A stretch of DNA of 64,000 nt from Streptomyces poonensis (GTDB lineage: Bacteria; Actinomycetota; Actinomycetes; Streptomycetales; Streptomycetaceae): contig NZ_BMVW01000027.1 in the NCBI RefSeq assembly GCF_014650915.1, positions 1 to 64,000 of the forward strand, written 5' to 3'. A program made the position numbers and the translations under genes. The notes beneath the pieces were generated by a model. That model saw only the letters and a list, made by a program, of their open reading frames with translations, was not told where the DNA came from and did not search any database. Position 1 is the stretch's first letter. Each line of letters starts with the position of its first letter. Shown one piece after another: positions 8,521 through 19,170 of the stretch.

Positions 8521-8540
8521 GCCTTTCCCCGCGGAAAGGC
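8521..8540. promoter_or_regulatory. Inverted repeat upstream of second merR gene
   Basis: GCCTTTCC and GGAAAGGC form a perfect 8-bp inverted repeat around CCGC. It could be an operator or the terminator of an upstream transcript. It lies about 75 bp before the -35 box of the merR promoter. Confidence 0.45.
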
Positions 8541-8567
8541 ATGAGAAACCACTCCTTGGGTCATTAT

Positions 8568-8585
8568 CACTCGGCGTGCCGAGTG
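8568..8585. promoter_or_regulatory. Palindrome next to the merR -35 box
   Basis: CACTCGGC-GT-GCCGAGTG is a perfect 8+2+8 palindrome ending 9 nt before the -35 hexamer. The position suits an operator, possibly for autoregulation by the downstream MerR protein; no binding data are available. Confidence 0.5.
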
Positions 8586-8594
8586 TGGCGATCG

Positions 8595-8623
8595 TTGACG
8601 CACCCCTGGTGACTGCCTACCGT
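8595..8623 (+). promoter_or_regulatory. Sigma-70-type promoter of second merR gene
   Basis: TTGACG (8595-8600) and TACCGT (8618-8623) are separated by exactly 17 nt. The predicted transcript starts near 8630, giving a short leader with GGAGGT (8644-8649) before the GTG at 8654. Confidence 0.7.
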
Positions 8624-8653
8624 CGAGAAGGCAGGTCAAGGACGGAGGTCGGC

Positions 8654-9343
8654 GTGAGAAGCAGCGGCGACGGTACGGCAGGGGGTGCCCGCGGACACAG
8701 TCCGGGGGAGAACGGCCCGTACCCTCCCCCGAGCTCTCGGCTCCGCCCGGGCAGGGGATATCCCCAGCACGGTGATGCGGCCGGTCACGTTCCGGGCAAG
8801 GCGATGGCCGTACCGGTGACCGGTGGGGCGTCCGAGACGTGCGAGACGTCCGAGCAGATCGGTTACCGCGGGCCCACCGCGTGTGCGGCGGCCGGCATCA
8901 CCTACAGACAGCTCGACTACTGGGCCCGCACCGGGCTCGTCGAGCCGAGCGTGCGGCCCGCGTACGGGTCGGGTACGCAGCGCCTGTACAGCTTCCGGGA
9001 CGTCGTCGTCCTGAAGATCGTCAAGCGGTTCCTCGACACGGGCGTGTCACTGCAGAACATCCGCACCGCCGTCCAGCACCTCCGGGAGCGGGGCTTCCGG
9101 GATCTGGAGCGGATGACGCTGATGAGCGATGGTGCGACCGTGTACGAATGCACGTCCCCCGACGAGGTCCACGCCCTGCTCCAGGGCGGACAGGGCATCT
9201 TCGGCATCGCCGTGGGCGTGGTCTGGCGGGACGTGGAGAGCGCGCTCTCGCAGTTGCACGGAGAGCGGGTCGACACGGGCGAGACGCTCGTCGGCCACCA
9301 CCCCTCGGACGAACTGGCCCGCCGGCGGAACCGGGCCGTCTGA
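8654..9343 (+). CDS. MerR-family transcriptional regulator (Rv1830/McdR-like)
   Basis: The 229-residue protein has a disordered Gly/Pro-rich N-terminus (~1-65) and then a MerR helix-turn-helix (GPTACAAAGITYRQLDYWAR, YGSGTQRLYSFRDV) and a dimer helix (FLDTGVSLQNIRTAVQHL). Mycobacterial orthologues at this locus (Rv1830, McdR/ResR) control growth and division. GTG 8654 is chosen over the longer reading from 8576 because the longer one would begin inside the promoter, and GGAGGT lies 4 nt before 8654. Confidence 0.84.
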   Translation: MRSSGDGTAGGARGHSPGENGPYPPPSSRLRPGRGYPQHGDAAGHVPGKAMAVPVTGGASETCETSEQIGYRGPTACAAAGITYRQLDYWARTGLVEPSVRPAYGSGTQRLYSFRDVVVLKIVKRFLDTGVSLQNIRTAVQHLRERGFRDLERMTLMSDGATVYECTSPDEVHALLQGGQGIFGIAVGVVWRDVESALSQLHGERVDTGETLVGHHPSDELARRRNRAV

Positions 9344-9525
9344 GATTACGGACCCGGCGGCCCGTGCTGTCGGCAGCACATGCACATGCACACGAGGCAG
9401 CAGCCGCAGATGCGGCGGTAGCCGCAAGGACAGAGGCGGCCGCGGTGACAGAGCCGGCCGCAGAGACAGAGGCAGACGCCGGTCGTCCCCTGGCATTGTC
9501 AGTGGCGTAGGGCAGCATCGGACAT

Positions 9526-10893
9526 GTGAGAACCGCGCCCACGATTCTGCATCTCGACATGGACGCCTTCTTCGCCTCCGCGGAGCAGGCGTCGAAGCCG
9601 AGCCTGCGCGGGAAGGCCGTCGTCGTGGGCGGGCTCGGGCCACGCGGTGTGGTCGCCACCGCCTCGTACGAGGCGCGCGTCTTCGGCGTGCACTCGGCGA
9701 TGCCCATGGCGCAGGCGCGCCGCCTCGCGCCGAACGCCGCCTATCTCGTGCCCCGTTTCCTGTTCTACCGGGCGATCAGCGAGCAGGTCATGCGGCTGCT
9801 GCGCGCCCTGTCGCCGCTGGTCGAGCCGCTGAGCCTGGACGAGGCGTTCGTGGATCTGGAGGCCGGGGGAGCGGCCTGGGACGAGGAGTCGGCGCGGCTC
9901 GCCGGGGAGCGGCTGCGTGCCGACATACGGGACCGGACCGGCCTGACCGGCTCCGTGGGGCTCGCCGCCTCCAAGATGCTCGCGAAGATCGCGTCGGAGC
10001 AGGCCAAGCCGGACGGGCTCGTGCTCATCCGCCCGGGGACCGAGCGGGCACTGCTGGGGCCGATGTCGGTGCGGATCCTGCCGGGGGTGGGGCCCGCGAC
10101 GGGCGACCATCTGCGGCGTGCCGGGATCACGACCGTCGAGGAGATCGTGGAGGCCGGTGAGGACGAGCTCGTGCGGCTGGTCGGGAAGGCGCACGGGCAC
10201 GGGCTGTACGCCATGGCGCTGGCGCGCGACGAGCGGCCCGTGGTGGCCGAGCGGGACACGAAGTCGGTGTCGGTGGAGGACACGTACGACGTGGACATTC
10301 ACGACCGGATACGCGTGCGGCTGGAGGTACAGCGGCTCGCGGACCGGTGTGTGCGGCGGTTGCGCGGCGCGGGGCTGTCGGGGCGGACGATCGTGCTGAA
10401 GGTCCGCAGATACGACTTCTCGACGCTGACCCGGTCCGAGACGCTGCGGGGTCCCACGGACGATCCGGCGGTGGTGCGGGAGGCCGCCGCGCGGCTGCTG
10501 GAGTCCGTGGACACCACCGGTGGGGTGCGGCTGCTCGGAGTGGGTGTCAGCGGGCTCGCCGACTTCACGCAGGAGGACCTGTTCGCGCAGGCGGCGGGAG
10601 AGGAGCGGTTCGAGGAGGAGGTAGCGGCGGAGGAGCCCGCGGAGGTGGTGGCCGGGCCCGCGGAACGGCGGTGGCCGGCCGGGCACGACGTGCGGCACGC
10701 GGAGTACGGGCACGGGTGGGTGCAGGGGAGCGGGCTCGGACGGGTCACCGTGCGCTTCGAGACACCCGACTCGGCGCCGGGACGCGTCCGGACCTTCCGG
10801 ACCGACGATCCGGCCCTGGAGCCGGCGGATCCGCTGCCGTTGACCCCCGGGGGACCGGTGACTCCGGGGGCGGTCACGGAGCCCTCGGTGTGA
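9526..10893 (+). CDS. dinB: DNA polymerase IV (Y-family translesion polymerase)
   Basis: The protein synthesises across damaged template bases. Catalytic residues are present: D11 (HLDMDAFFAS) and D105-E106 (SLDEAFVD), plus SVGLAASKMLAKIAS and the helix-hairpin-helix LPGVGPATGDHLRRAGI. A beta-clamp motif QEDLF sits at ~349-353, where family proteins usually end. About 100 further residues form an acidic linker and a small domain (AEYGHGWVQGSGLGRVTVRFE, shortened here to its core HGWVQGSGLGRVTVRFE). At 455 residues it is longer than classical Pol IV (~350). GTG start; convergent with the next gene. Confidence 0.93.
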   Translation: MRTAPTILHLDMDAFFASAEQASKPSLRGKAVVVGGLGPRGVVATASYEARVFGVHSAMPMAQARRLAPNAAYLVPRFLFYRAISEQVMRLLRALSPLVEPLSLDEAFVDLEAGGAAWDEESARLAGERLRADIRDRTGLTGSVGLAASKMLAKIASEQAKPDGLVLIRPGTERALLGPMSVRILPGVGPATGDHLRRAGITTVEEIVEAGEDELVRLVGKAHGHGLYAMALARDERPVVAERDTKSVSVEDTYDVDIHDRIRVRLEVQRLADRCVRRLRGAGLSGRTIVLKVRRYDFSTLTRSETLRGPTDDPAVVREAAARLLESVDTTGGVRLLGVGVSGLADFTQEDLFAQAAGEERFEEEVAAEEPAEVVAGPAERRWPAGHDVRHAEYGHGWVQGSGLGRVTVRFETPDSAPGRVRTFRTDDPALEPADPLPLTPGGPVTPGAVTEPSV

Positions 10894-10956
10894 GGCAGGG
10901 CTTGCGGTGAGCGAGGCATGGGGGGCGGGAGAAGCGTAGGGCGCGTGGAAGGTGCC

Positions 10957-11325
10957 TCAGACCTCCTCCGTGCCCGCGAGCCGGCCGAACTCGCTGTCGA
11001 GCGGAGGAGGAGGTGCCACATCGAGTCCGTAGTGGTGGTAGAGCTGGAGTTCCTGCTCGGGGGAGAGATGGCGGCCGACGCCGAAGTCGGGGGCGTCCTT
11101 GATGAGGGTCCGGTCGAACGGGACGTGGAGGATCCCCCCGACCAGTTCGCTGGGTTCCAGGGGCACGAAGGCGTCCCTGCTGAACAGGCCCATGCGTATC
11201 GCCGCCCACTCGGGGAGGCCGGTCGCGTCGTCGAGGTACACCTCGTCGATCGTGCCGATCTTGGTGCCCTTGCGGTCGAACGCCTTGCGGCCGATCAGGT
11301 TGCGCGGATCGATATCGCTCTGCAC
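10957..11325 (-). CDS. PRC-barrel domain protein
   Basis: The ~122-residue soluble protein has a PRC-barrel fold (RNLIGRKAFDRKGTKIGTID, EVYLDD, GLPEWAAIR, FVPL) and a short C-terminal tail that includes PPPPLDSEFG. PRC barrels occur in RNA-processing and photosynthetic proteins; small stand-alone copies are common in Streptomyces with unknown function. The GTG at 11325 has GGAGGG just upstream and is preferred over an ATG 14 codons earlier. It is transcribed away from the gcvP riboswitch. Confidence 0.8.
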   Translation of the reverse strand: MQSDIDPRNLIGRKAFDRKGTKIGTIDEVYLDDATGLPEWAAIRMGLFSRDAFVPLEPSELVGGILHVPFDRTLIKDAPDFGVGRHLSPEQELQLYHHYGLDVAPPPPLDSEFGRLAGTEEV

Positions 11326-11453
11326 GGGCCCTCCAGTGGGTCGCCACGGGTCGCAACTCGTCCCCAACCACTACGAAAAGGCACTTTGGGAAAGGCGGCC
11401 ACTCGAAAGCTCGTGCGTTGCCCTCGCTGGTAGGCTGACAACGGCTGCTGACC

Positions 11454-11652
11454 CCGTGCGGGAGAGTCCTCCGAAGGCCACCGGAGGCGCCGAAGGAGCA
11501 ACTCCTCCCCGGAATCTCTCAGGCTCACGTACCGCACGGACGAGGTCACTCTGGAAAGCAGAGCGGGTGTCGACGGCTTCCGCTCTCACCGACGGTGAAA
11601 GTCGGAGGCCCATGGGGGGTCCGGCGAAGCTCTCAGGTTGAGATGACAGAGG
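11454..11652 (+). ncRNA. Tandem glycine riboswitch
   Basis: Two glycine aptamers lie in series upstream of gcvP. Aptamer 1 (about 11454-11539) is closed by CCGTGCGG/CCGCACGG and has GGAGAG, GCGCCGAAGGAGCAA and AATCTCTCAGGC. Aptamer 2 (about 11547-11652) starts at CTCTGGAAAGCAGAGCGGG, contains CACCGACGG and GCTCTCAGG, and closes with GACAGAG. Known biology: glycine binding turns on the glycine cleavage system. No T-tailed terminator follows, so control of translation initiation is likely. Confidence 0.95.
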
Positions 11653-11720
11653 GGGAGGCCGTTCGGGCACCCGTGCCGTGGTGCCCCTCGCAGGTCGCGT
11701 CAGACCAGGAGGCCTCCGCA

Positions 11721-14606
<2,886 letters not shown>

Positions 14607-14687
14607 TCGCCGCACGGTCATGTCACGGCGTCGTCGACACATCGTGGACCCAGTGATCCAGTGACCCAGTGACGCCGGGCACGCGTC

Positions 14688-14724
14688 GGGGCCGGTTCGG
14701 AGAATGGTTCTCCGGGCCGGCCCC
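14688..14724 (+). terminator. Long hairpin terminator after gcvP
   Basis: GGGGCCGG (14688-14695) pairs with CCGGCCCC (14717-14724), and CGGAGAA pairs with TTCTCCG around a TGG loop. It lies between the gcvP 3' end and the convergent DUF5999 gene and can serve both strands. Between the gcvP stop and this hairpin is an 8-bp direct repeat (CCAGTGAY, three copies, 14650-14673). Confidence 0.7.
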
Positions 14725-14780
14725 TCATCTGTCCGGGCGGTCGCGCTGTGTCAGGCCGGTCGCCCCGTGACTGCCGCCGC

Positions 14781-14987
14781 TCAGGCGGCCGTCATCACCT
14801 GGTCCGCACCGAGCGGGCGGTGCGGGGCGATGATCTGGCCGTCCGGCAGGAGCTCACCGGTGTCCTCGAAGAGCAGAACGCCGTTGCACAGCAGGCTCCA
14901 TCCCTGCTCCGGGTGGTGCGCCACGAGGCGGGCGGACTCCCGGTCGGCGGATTCGGCTGTCGGGCACGGTGGCTGGTGCTGGCACAT
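14781..14987 (-). CDS. DUF5999 small conserved Streptomyces protein
   Basis: The 68-residue protein has an N-terminal MCQHQPPCP cysteine motif, the core LVAHHPEQGWSLLCNGVLLF, and the ending HRPLGADQVM. I recognise it as the DUF5999 family, conserved and restricted to streptomycetes and relatives; no function is known. Three cysteines and several histidines suggest metal binding (inference). The ATG at 14987 is chosen because conservation starts there; the upstream extension to 15170 is not protein-like. Confidence 0.82.
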   Translation of the reverse strand: MCQHQPPCPTAESADRESARLVAHHPEQGWSLLCNGVLLFEDTGELLPDGQIIAPHRPLGADQVMTAA

Positions 14988-15342
14988 GGTGGTTGGGATC
15001 TCTCGGTGTGTCGTTGTGGATGAGTTGGCCGTCTTGTCAGTCCCGCGGCGTGAAGCCTTGTTCATGGCCGCCCCCCGTTGTGATGAGTCGGTCGGTTCCA
15101 GTGTTGCCCCACGGGCGTCAATTCGCAGGGATTTCACAGCACCGCTTCTCACAGGTTCATGACGCATCACCCGTGCGGACGGTTCAGTCCAACTCCCTTG
15201 TCCTATCGGGTGGTTCGCGGGGGCCGGATGGGGCTAGTCCAGACGGGTCAGGGGGGCGTTTTCGAGGCTCGTACGAGCGTATGAGCGCCCGGAAGAGCGG
15301 GGTGCACGGGTGGCGGGAAATCGGGAGGACTCGCAAAGAAAG

Positions 15343-15386
15343 ATCCGCGAGGATTCGCGCGAATTTGCGCGCGAATCCTCGCGGAT
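15343..15386 (-). terminator. 19-bp perfect inverted repeat, terminator of the gene at 15437-16015
   Basis: The arms 15343-15361 and 15368-15386 are perfectly complementary with a 6-nt loop. Read on the minus strand the stem is followed by CTTTCTTTG, a T-rich tail, so it fits an intrinsic terminator for the minus-strand gene ending ~50 nt away. Confidence 0.75.
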
Positions 15387-15436
15387 GTGTGTTCGGTGCG
15401 CGGGTATGTGGATACGCGTTCCTCCGGTGTGGGCGG

Positions 15437-16015
15437 TCAGGCGCTGAGCAAGGGGGCGGGGGTCAGCCGGTGGGTGAGCAGCGGCATCAGTTCCGCGACC
15501 CGGTGCGGGCGGTGGGCGGCGATGCCGGGCGGGGCCGGGGCCAGCGGGATCAGGATGTCGGTGGGGGCGAGGCGGCCGGCGGCGCCGTCGGCGGTGCAGT
15601 CGCCGTGCAGCCACAGGGTCAGCATGTACAGCTCGGGCACCGACAGCAGCCGAGCCTGGCAGGGCTGCGGCACGGACTCGGCCTGACGCAAAGCGCGTTC
15701 GGTGGCGGCGACGTACGGGCCTTCGAAGAAGTGGGAGAACGCCCAGCCGTCGGGGGTCAGCCGGGTCTCGGCCGCTGCCACCGCGCGTTCGCCGCAGCGG
15801 ATCAGGAAGCGCCAGCCGGACAGCCGGGTGGTGGAGGCGCCGACGGGGGCGACCCGGTCCAGGACGTGGACGGGCAGCGGGAGATCGGGCGTCACGGGGC
15901 CCTGCGCCTTGCGCAGGGAGGGAGTGCGGGCTTCTTTGACGGCGGTGGGGGAACCGAGTGCCGTGAGGACGGTGCGCAGGGCGGGCGCGGGAGCCTCGGG
16001 GACATGCAGCGGCAT
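15437..16015 (-). CDS. Conserved hypothetical Streptomyces protein
   Basis: The 192-residue protein has no domain I recognise. It has a Pro-rich start (MPLHVPEAPAPALRTVL), a central GWRFLIRCGERAVAAAE and a hydrophobic block (LSVPELYMLTLWLHGD). No signal peptide or membrane helix is clear. Codon usage is typical, and a GAGAGG ribosome site precedes the ATG by about 8 nt. It is alone between a strong terminator and a gene-poor region. Function unknown. Confidence 0.7.
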   Translation of the reverse strand: MPLHVPEAPAPALRTVLTALGSPTAVKEARTPSLRKAQGPVTPDLPLPVHVLDRVAPVGASTTRLSGWRFLIRCGERAVAAAETRLTPDGWAFSHFFEGPYVAATERALRQAESVPQPCQARLLSVPELYMLTLWLHGDCTADGAAGRLAPTDILIPLAPAPPGIAAHRPHRVAELMPLLTHRLTPAPLLSA

Positions 16016-16600
16016 GGTGGGTCGCCTCTCATTCAGACAGGCACGGTGGCGCGAGGGAGGGGGGCGGACGGCGCTGTCAGCTCTCTGGGGACAGAGAGGC
16101 GGGGGCTGAAGGTCCGGAGCGGGAATGAGGGGGGCGGTCTGCCGTACATCGTTCAGGCAGCAGACCGAGGACCGCGAGCGCCAACTCTCTGCCTCGTTTG
16201 CGGAGTTTATACGACACGTGTTCAGGTGGTGTTTCCTCTAGCCGCTCCGCATATGAAGAGCAAGGCACTATTCGGTCTCTGGAATGCGGTGTTCATCCCG
16301 ATTGCCGGTGGCCTGGACCTCGTTGACCTGTGAATTTCGTCCTGCAACGGTAGGCCGGTTGTCATCGGCGTTTTTCACGAGGACGGCGGATGCGGGAGAA
16401 TTTCCTGCGCGGTTGTGTGTCTGGTGAATCAGGCGATGGGTACCCAACCCACCCTAGCGGGTGGCGGGTGTGCCCGGAGTGCTGTCGAGTGGTTCCTCGG
16501 GGGGACGTTATCGATCGCGTTGCCGGGGCATCATCCCCCGTGACCCGGGGCAAGTGACGGCCGATCATCGGCCTGCCCATCGCCGAGGAGGGACAGTTAG
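16016..16600. other. Intergenic region with atypically low G+C and a palindrome
   Basis: About 585 bp precede the GCS2-type gene. G+C is visibly lower than the neighbours around 16190-16400. A 63-codon minus-strand frame (16077-16268) uses rare codons (CTA, AGA, TAT) and is not accepted as a gene. Near the downstream gene is GGCCGAT-C-ATCGGCC (16559-16573), a perfect 7-bp inverted repeat that could be an operator for the gene at 16601. Confidence 0.5.
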
Positions 16601-18118
16601 ATGGGGGAGAAGGTCGTGGCGGGGCCGTTCGACCTGGCCGACCGGCAGCGGTACCGCGACAAGCTGCAGCAGTGCCTGACGGGACTCGAGCGACTGCTGG
16701 AGGAGAAGCGGTTCGATCGTCCGAAGAACCTGATGGGGCTGGAGATCGAGCTGAACCTCGCGGGTGCCGACGGTCTGCCGCGCATGCTGAATGCAGAGGT
16801 GCTGGAGCGAATAGCGAGCCGTGATTTCCAAACGGAACTCGCGATGTTCAATCTTGAGGTCAACATAGCCCCGCACCGGTTGGGCGGCCGGGTATTCGAC
16901 CGGCTCTCCGAGGAGTTGCGGACCTCGCTGGCGTACGCCCATCGGAAAGCGGGTGAAGTCGACGCCGGAATCGTGATGATCGGCATCCTGCCGACGCTCG
17001 GCCGGGACGACCTGGTCTCCTCGAACCTCTCCGACGTGGACCGTTACACGCTGCTCAACGAGCAGATCCTGGCCGCCCGCGGAGAGGAGTTCAAGCTCGA
17101 CATCGAGGGTGTGGAACGGCTCGTGTGCACCTCGGGATCGATCGCGCCCGAGGCCGCCTGCACCTCCGTGCAACTGCACCTCCAGGTCACGCCGGACCGG
17201 TTCTCCGACGTGTGGAACGCGGCCCAGGCGGTGACCGCCGCCCAGATCGCCGTCGGCGCCAACGCCCCGTTCCTGTTCGGGCACGAACTGTGGCGTGAGT
17301 CCCGGCCCCCGCTCTTCCAGCAGTCCACCGACACCCGGCCGCCGGAACTGCAGGCCCAGGGCGTACGGCCGCGCACCTGGTTCGGCGAGCGGTGGATCTC
17401 CTCGGCGTACGACCTCTTCGAGGAGAACCTGCGCTTCTTCCCGGCACTGCTGCCGATCTGCGACGACGAGGACCCGCTGCGCGTGATCGACGAGGGACGC
17501 GCGCCCAAACTCTCCGAACTCGCCCTGCACAACGGCACGGTGTACCGCTGGAACCGGCCCGTGTACGGCGTCGCGGACGGCGTACCGCATCTGCGGGTGG
17601 AGAACCGGGTCCTGCCCGCCGGGCCGACCATCACGGACGTCCTCGCCAACGCGGCCTTCTACTACGGTGTCGTCCGCTCGCTCGCCGAGGAGTCGCGGCC
17701 CGTGTGGACGAGGCTGCCCTTCGAGGCCGCCGCCGCCAACTTCGACGAGGCGTGCCGGCACGGCATCGAGGCACGGCTGCGGTGGCCGCGGCGCGGTCGG
17801 TACGGCGGGACCGTGGCAGTGGACGCGGTGAGTCTGGTGCGGGACGAGCTGCTGCCGCTGGCGGAGGCGGGCCTGGACGCCTGGGGCGTCGAGCCGGCGG
17901 ACCGGGACTTCTACCTCGGGGTGATCGAGGAACGGTGCCGGCGGCGGGTCAATGGGGCGAGCTGGCAAGCGGAAACGTTTCATCGCGCGCTGGAGAAGGG
18001 GCTGGGACGCGATGCCGCGCTGGCCGCGACCACGCGCAGGTACTGCGAGCTGATGCACTCCGGGGAGCCGGTGCACAACTGGCCGGTGGGGCTGCCGGAG
18101 GCTGTGCCGTTGGGGTGA
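16601..18118 (+). CDS. Glutamate-cysteine ligase family protein (GCS2-like carboxylate-amine ligase)
   Basis: The 505-residue protein belongs to the ATP-dependent carboxylate-amine ligase family related to glutamate-cysteine ligase: GLEIELNLAG near residue 47 (metal/ATP acidic residues), FNLEVNIAPH, SVQLHLQV, and C-terminal RVENRVLPAGPTITD. It joins an amino acid carboxylate to an amine; the true substrates are unknown. This group is distinct from the mycothiol ligase MshC and from EgtA, so it should not be read as a thiol-synthesis gene without more evidence. GGAGGG lies upstream of the ATG. Transcribed alone. Confidence 0.82.
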   Translation: MGEKVVAGPFDLADRQRYRDKLQQCLTGLERLLEEKRFDRPKNLMGLEIELNLAGADGLPRMLNAEVLERIASRDFQTELAMFNLEVNIAPHRLGGRVFDRLSEELRTSLAYAHRKAGEVDAGIVMIGILPTLGRDDLVSSNLSDVDRYTLLNEQILAARGEEFKLDIEGVERLVCTSGSIAPEAACTSVQLHLQVTPDRFSDVWNAAQAVTAAQIAVGANAPFLFGHELWRESRPPLFQQSTDTRPPELQAQGVRPRTWFGERWISSAYDLFEENLRFFPALLPICDDEDPLRVIDEGRAPKLSELALHNGTVYRWNRPVYGVADGVPHLRVENRVLPAGPTITDVLANAAFYYGVVRSLAEESRPVWTRLPFEAAAANFDEACRHGIEARLRWPRRGRYGGTVAVDAVSLVRDELLPLAEAGLDAWGVEPADRDFYLGVIEERCRRRVNGASWQAETFHRALEKGLGRDAALAATTRRYCELMHSGEPVHNWPVGLPEAVPLG

Positions 18119-18220
18119 GGGACTGCCGGGCCGGGCCGGCGCGAGGGTGCGGGGCGGTGGTACCGGGCTCATCGTCATCGGGCATGCTGTGACGGCTGGG
18201 ATGTCCGACTGAAGGTGGGA

Positions 18221-19021
18221 GTGCGGGTGGACGCGGGGTCGGTGGACGGTGCCTTGCCGTCGGAGCGGTTGACCCGGCGGATCTTCCGGGACGAGACACT
18301 GCTCGTGCTGGGTGTCTCGCTCGGTGCGAGCGGGGTGTCCGCCCTGATCAGCTTTGTCGGGTCGGTCACCAAGCCGGGAGGGCTCAAGGACCAGGCCGCG
18401 ACGCTCAACGCCTCCGCCGCGCCCGGCCGTCCCTGGCTCGACCTCGCCTGGCAGCTCTTCGGCATCGCCACGGCGCTGGTGCCGGTGGCCCTCGTGGCGC
18501 ACTTCCTGCTGCGGGAGGGCGCGGGGCTGCGCACGCTCGGCTTCGACCGTACGAAGCCCTGGTCCGACCTGGGGCGCGGGGCGGCGGTCGCCGCGGTGAT
18601 CGGCAGCACGGGCATCGCGTTCTACCTGGCGGTCCGCGCACTCGGGTTCAACCTCACCGTGGTGCCGGAGGCGCTGCCCGACGTGTGGTGGAAGTACCCG
18701 GTCCTGATCCTCTCCGCGATCCAGAACGCGGTCCTGGAGGAGGTCATCGTCGTCGGATACCTGCTGCGCAGGCTCGGCCAGCTGGGCTGGAGTCCGGGGA
18801 CCGCGCTCATGGCGACGTCGGTGCTGCGCGGCTCGTACCACCTCTACCAAGGCATCGGTGGATTCGTCGGCAATCTGGTGATGGGCGTGGTGTTCGTCTG
18901 GCTGTACCGGCGCTGGGGGCGGGTCGGGCCACTGGTGGTGGCGCACACGCTGCTCGACGTCGGGGCGTTCGTCGGGTACGCGCTGCTGGCCGGCAAGGTG
19001 GAGTGGCTGCCGACGGCGTGA
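18221..19021 (+). CDS. CPBP-family intramembrane protease-like protein (Rce1/YdiL type)
   Basis: The ~266-residue membrane protein has about seven hydrophobic segments. The CPBP glutamate pair is in NAVLEEVIVVGYLLRRL, the first histidine in GSYHLYQG, and the second in VVAHTLLDVG. The usual motif EExxxR has V where Arg is expected (EEVIVV), although other arginines follow. CPBP proteins cleave prenylated or other membrane substrates or act as bacteriocin-immunity proteins; the substrate here is unknown. GTG 18221 is preferred for its GAAGG 5 nt upstream; GTG 18215 and 18227 remain possible. Confidence 0.8.
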   Translation: MRVDAGSVDGALPSERLTRRIFRDETLLVLGVSLGASGVSALISFVGSVTKPGGLKDQAATLNASAAPGRPWLDLAWQLFGIATALVPVALVAHFLLREGAGLRTLGFDRTKPWSDLGRGAAVAAVIGSTGIAFYLAVRALGFNLTVVPEALPDVWWKYPVLILSAIQNAVLEEVIVVGYLLRRLGQLGWSPGTALMATSVLRGSYHLYQGIGGFVGNLVMGVVFVWLYRRWGRVGPLVVAHTLLDVGAFVGYALLAGKVEWLPTA

Positions 19022-19140
19022 GCGCGTACCCGGTGACGGGACGCGAGAGACGTAAGACGTAAGACGTGGAACGCGAAGCGTGGGGCGTGTGGTGCCGGTG
19101 GGGACTACCCGGATCGGGCCGCGCCGTTCCCGCCGGGGGT

Positions 19141-19170
19141 TGTCACGCCAGTAGCTGTCACGCCAGTAGT
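19141..19170 (-). repeat. 15-bp duplication of the phzF-like gene's 3' end
   Basis: TGTCACGCCAGTAGC occurs at 19141-19155 and again (14 of 15 identical) at 19156-19170. The second copy contains the last codons and the stop codon of the minus-strand PhzF gene, so the gene's tail including its stop has been duplicated downstream. Confidence 0.85.

Noticed and set aside
8033..8521. 162-codon plus-strand ORF after the nuclease
   Set aside because: Trp/Arg/Gly/Ser-rich with no start signal; overlaps equally open frames on the other strand.
15343..15386. Long inverted repeat considered as an insertion-sequence end
   Set aside because: There is only one such hairpin, no transposase and no target-site duplication; the T-rich tail on the minus strand fits a terminator.
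16077..16268. 63-codon minus-strand ORF with a protein-like stretch (KLRKRGRELALAVLGLLPER)
   Set aside because: Codon third positions are only about 60 % G/C with rare codons (CTA, AGA, TAT), and there is no ribosome site. Kept as a doubtful case.
14969..16333. 454-codon plus-strand ORF
   Set aside because: It spans the DUF5999 promoter region, a strong terminator and the antisense of the 192-aa gene; composition is Gly/Arg-rich and not protein-like.
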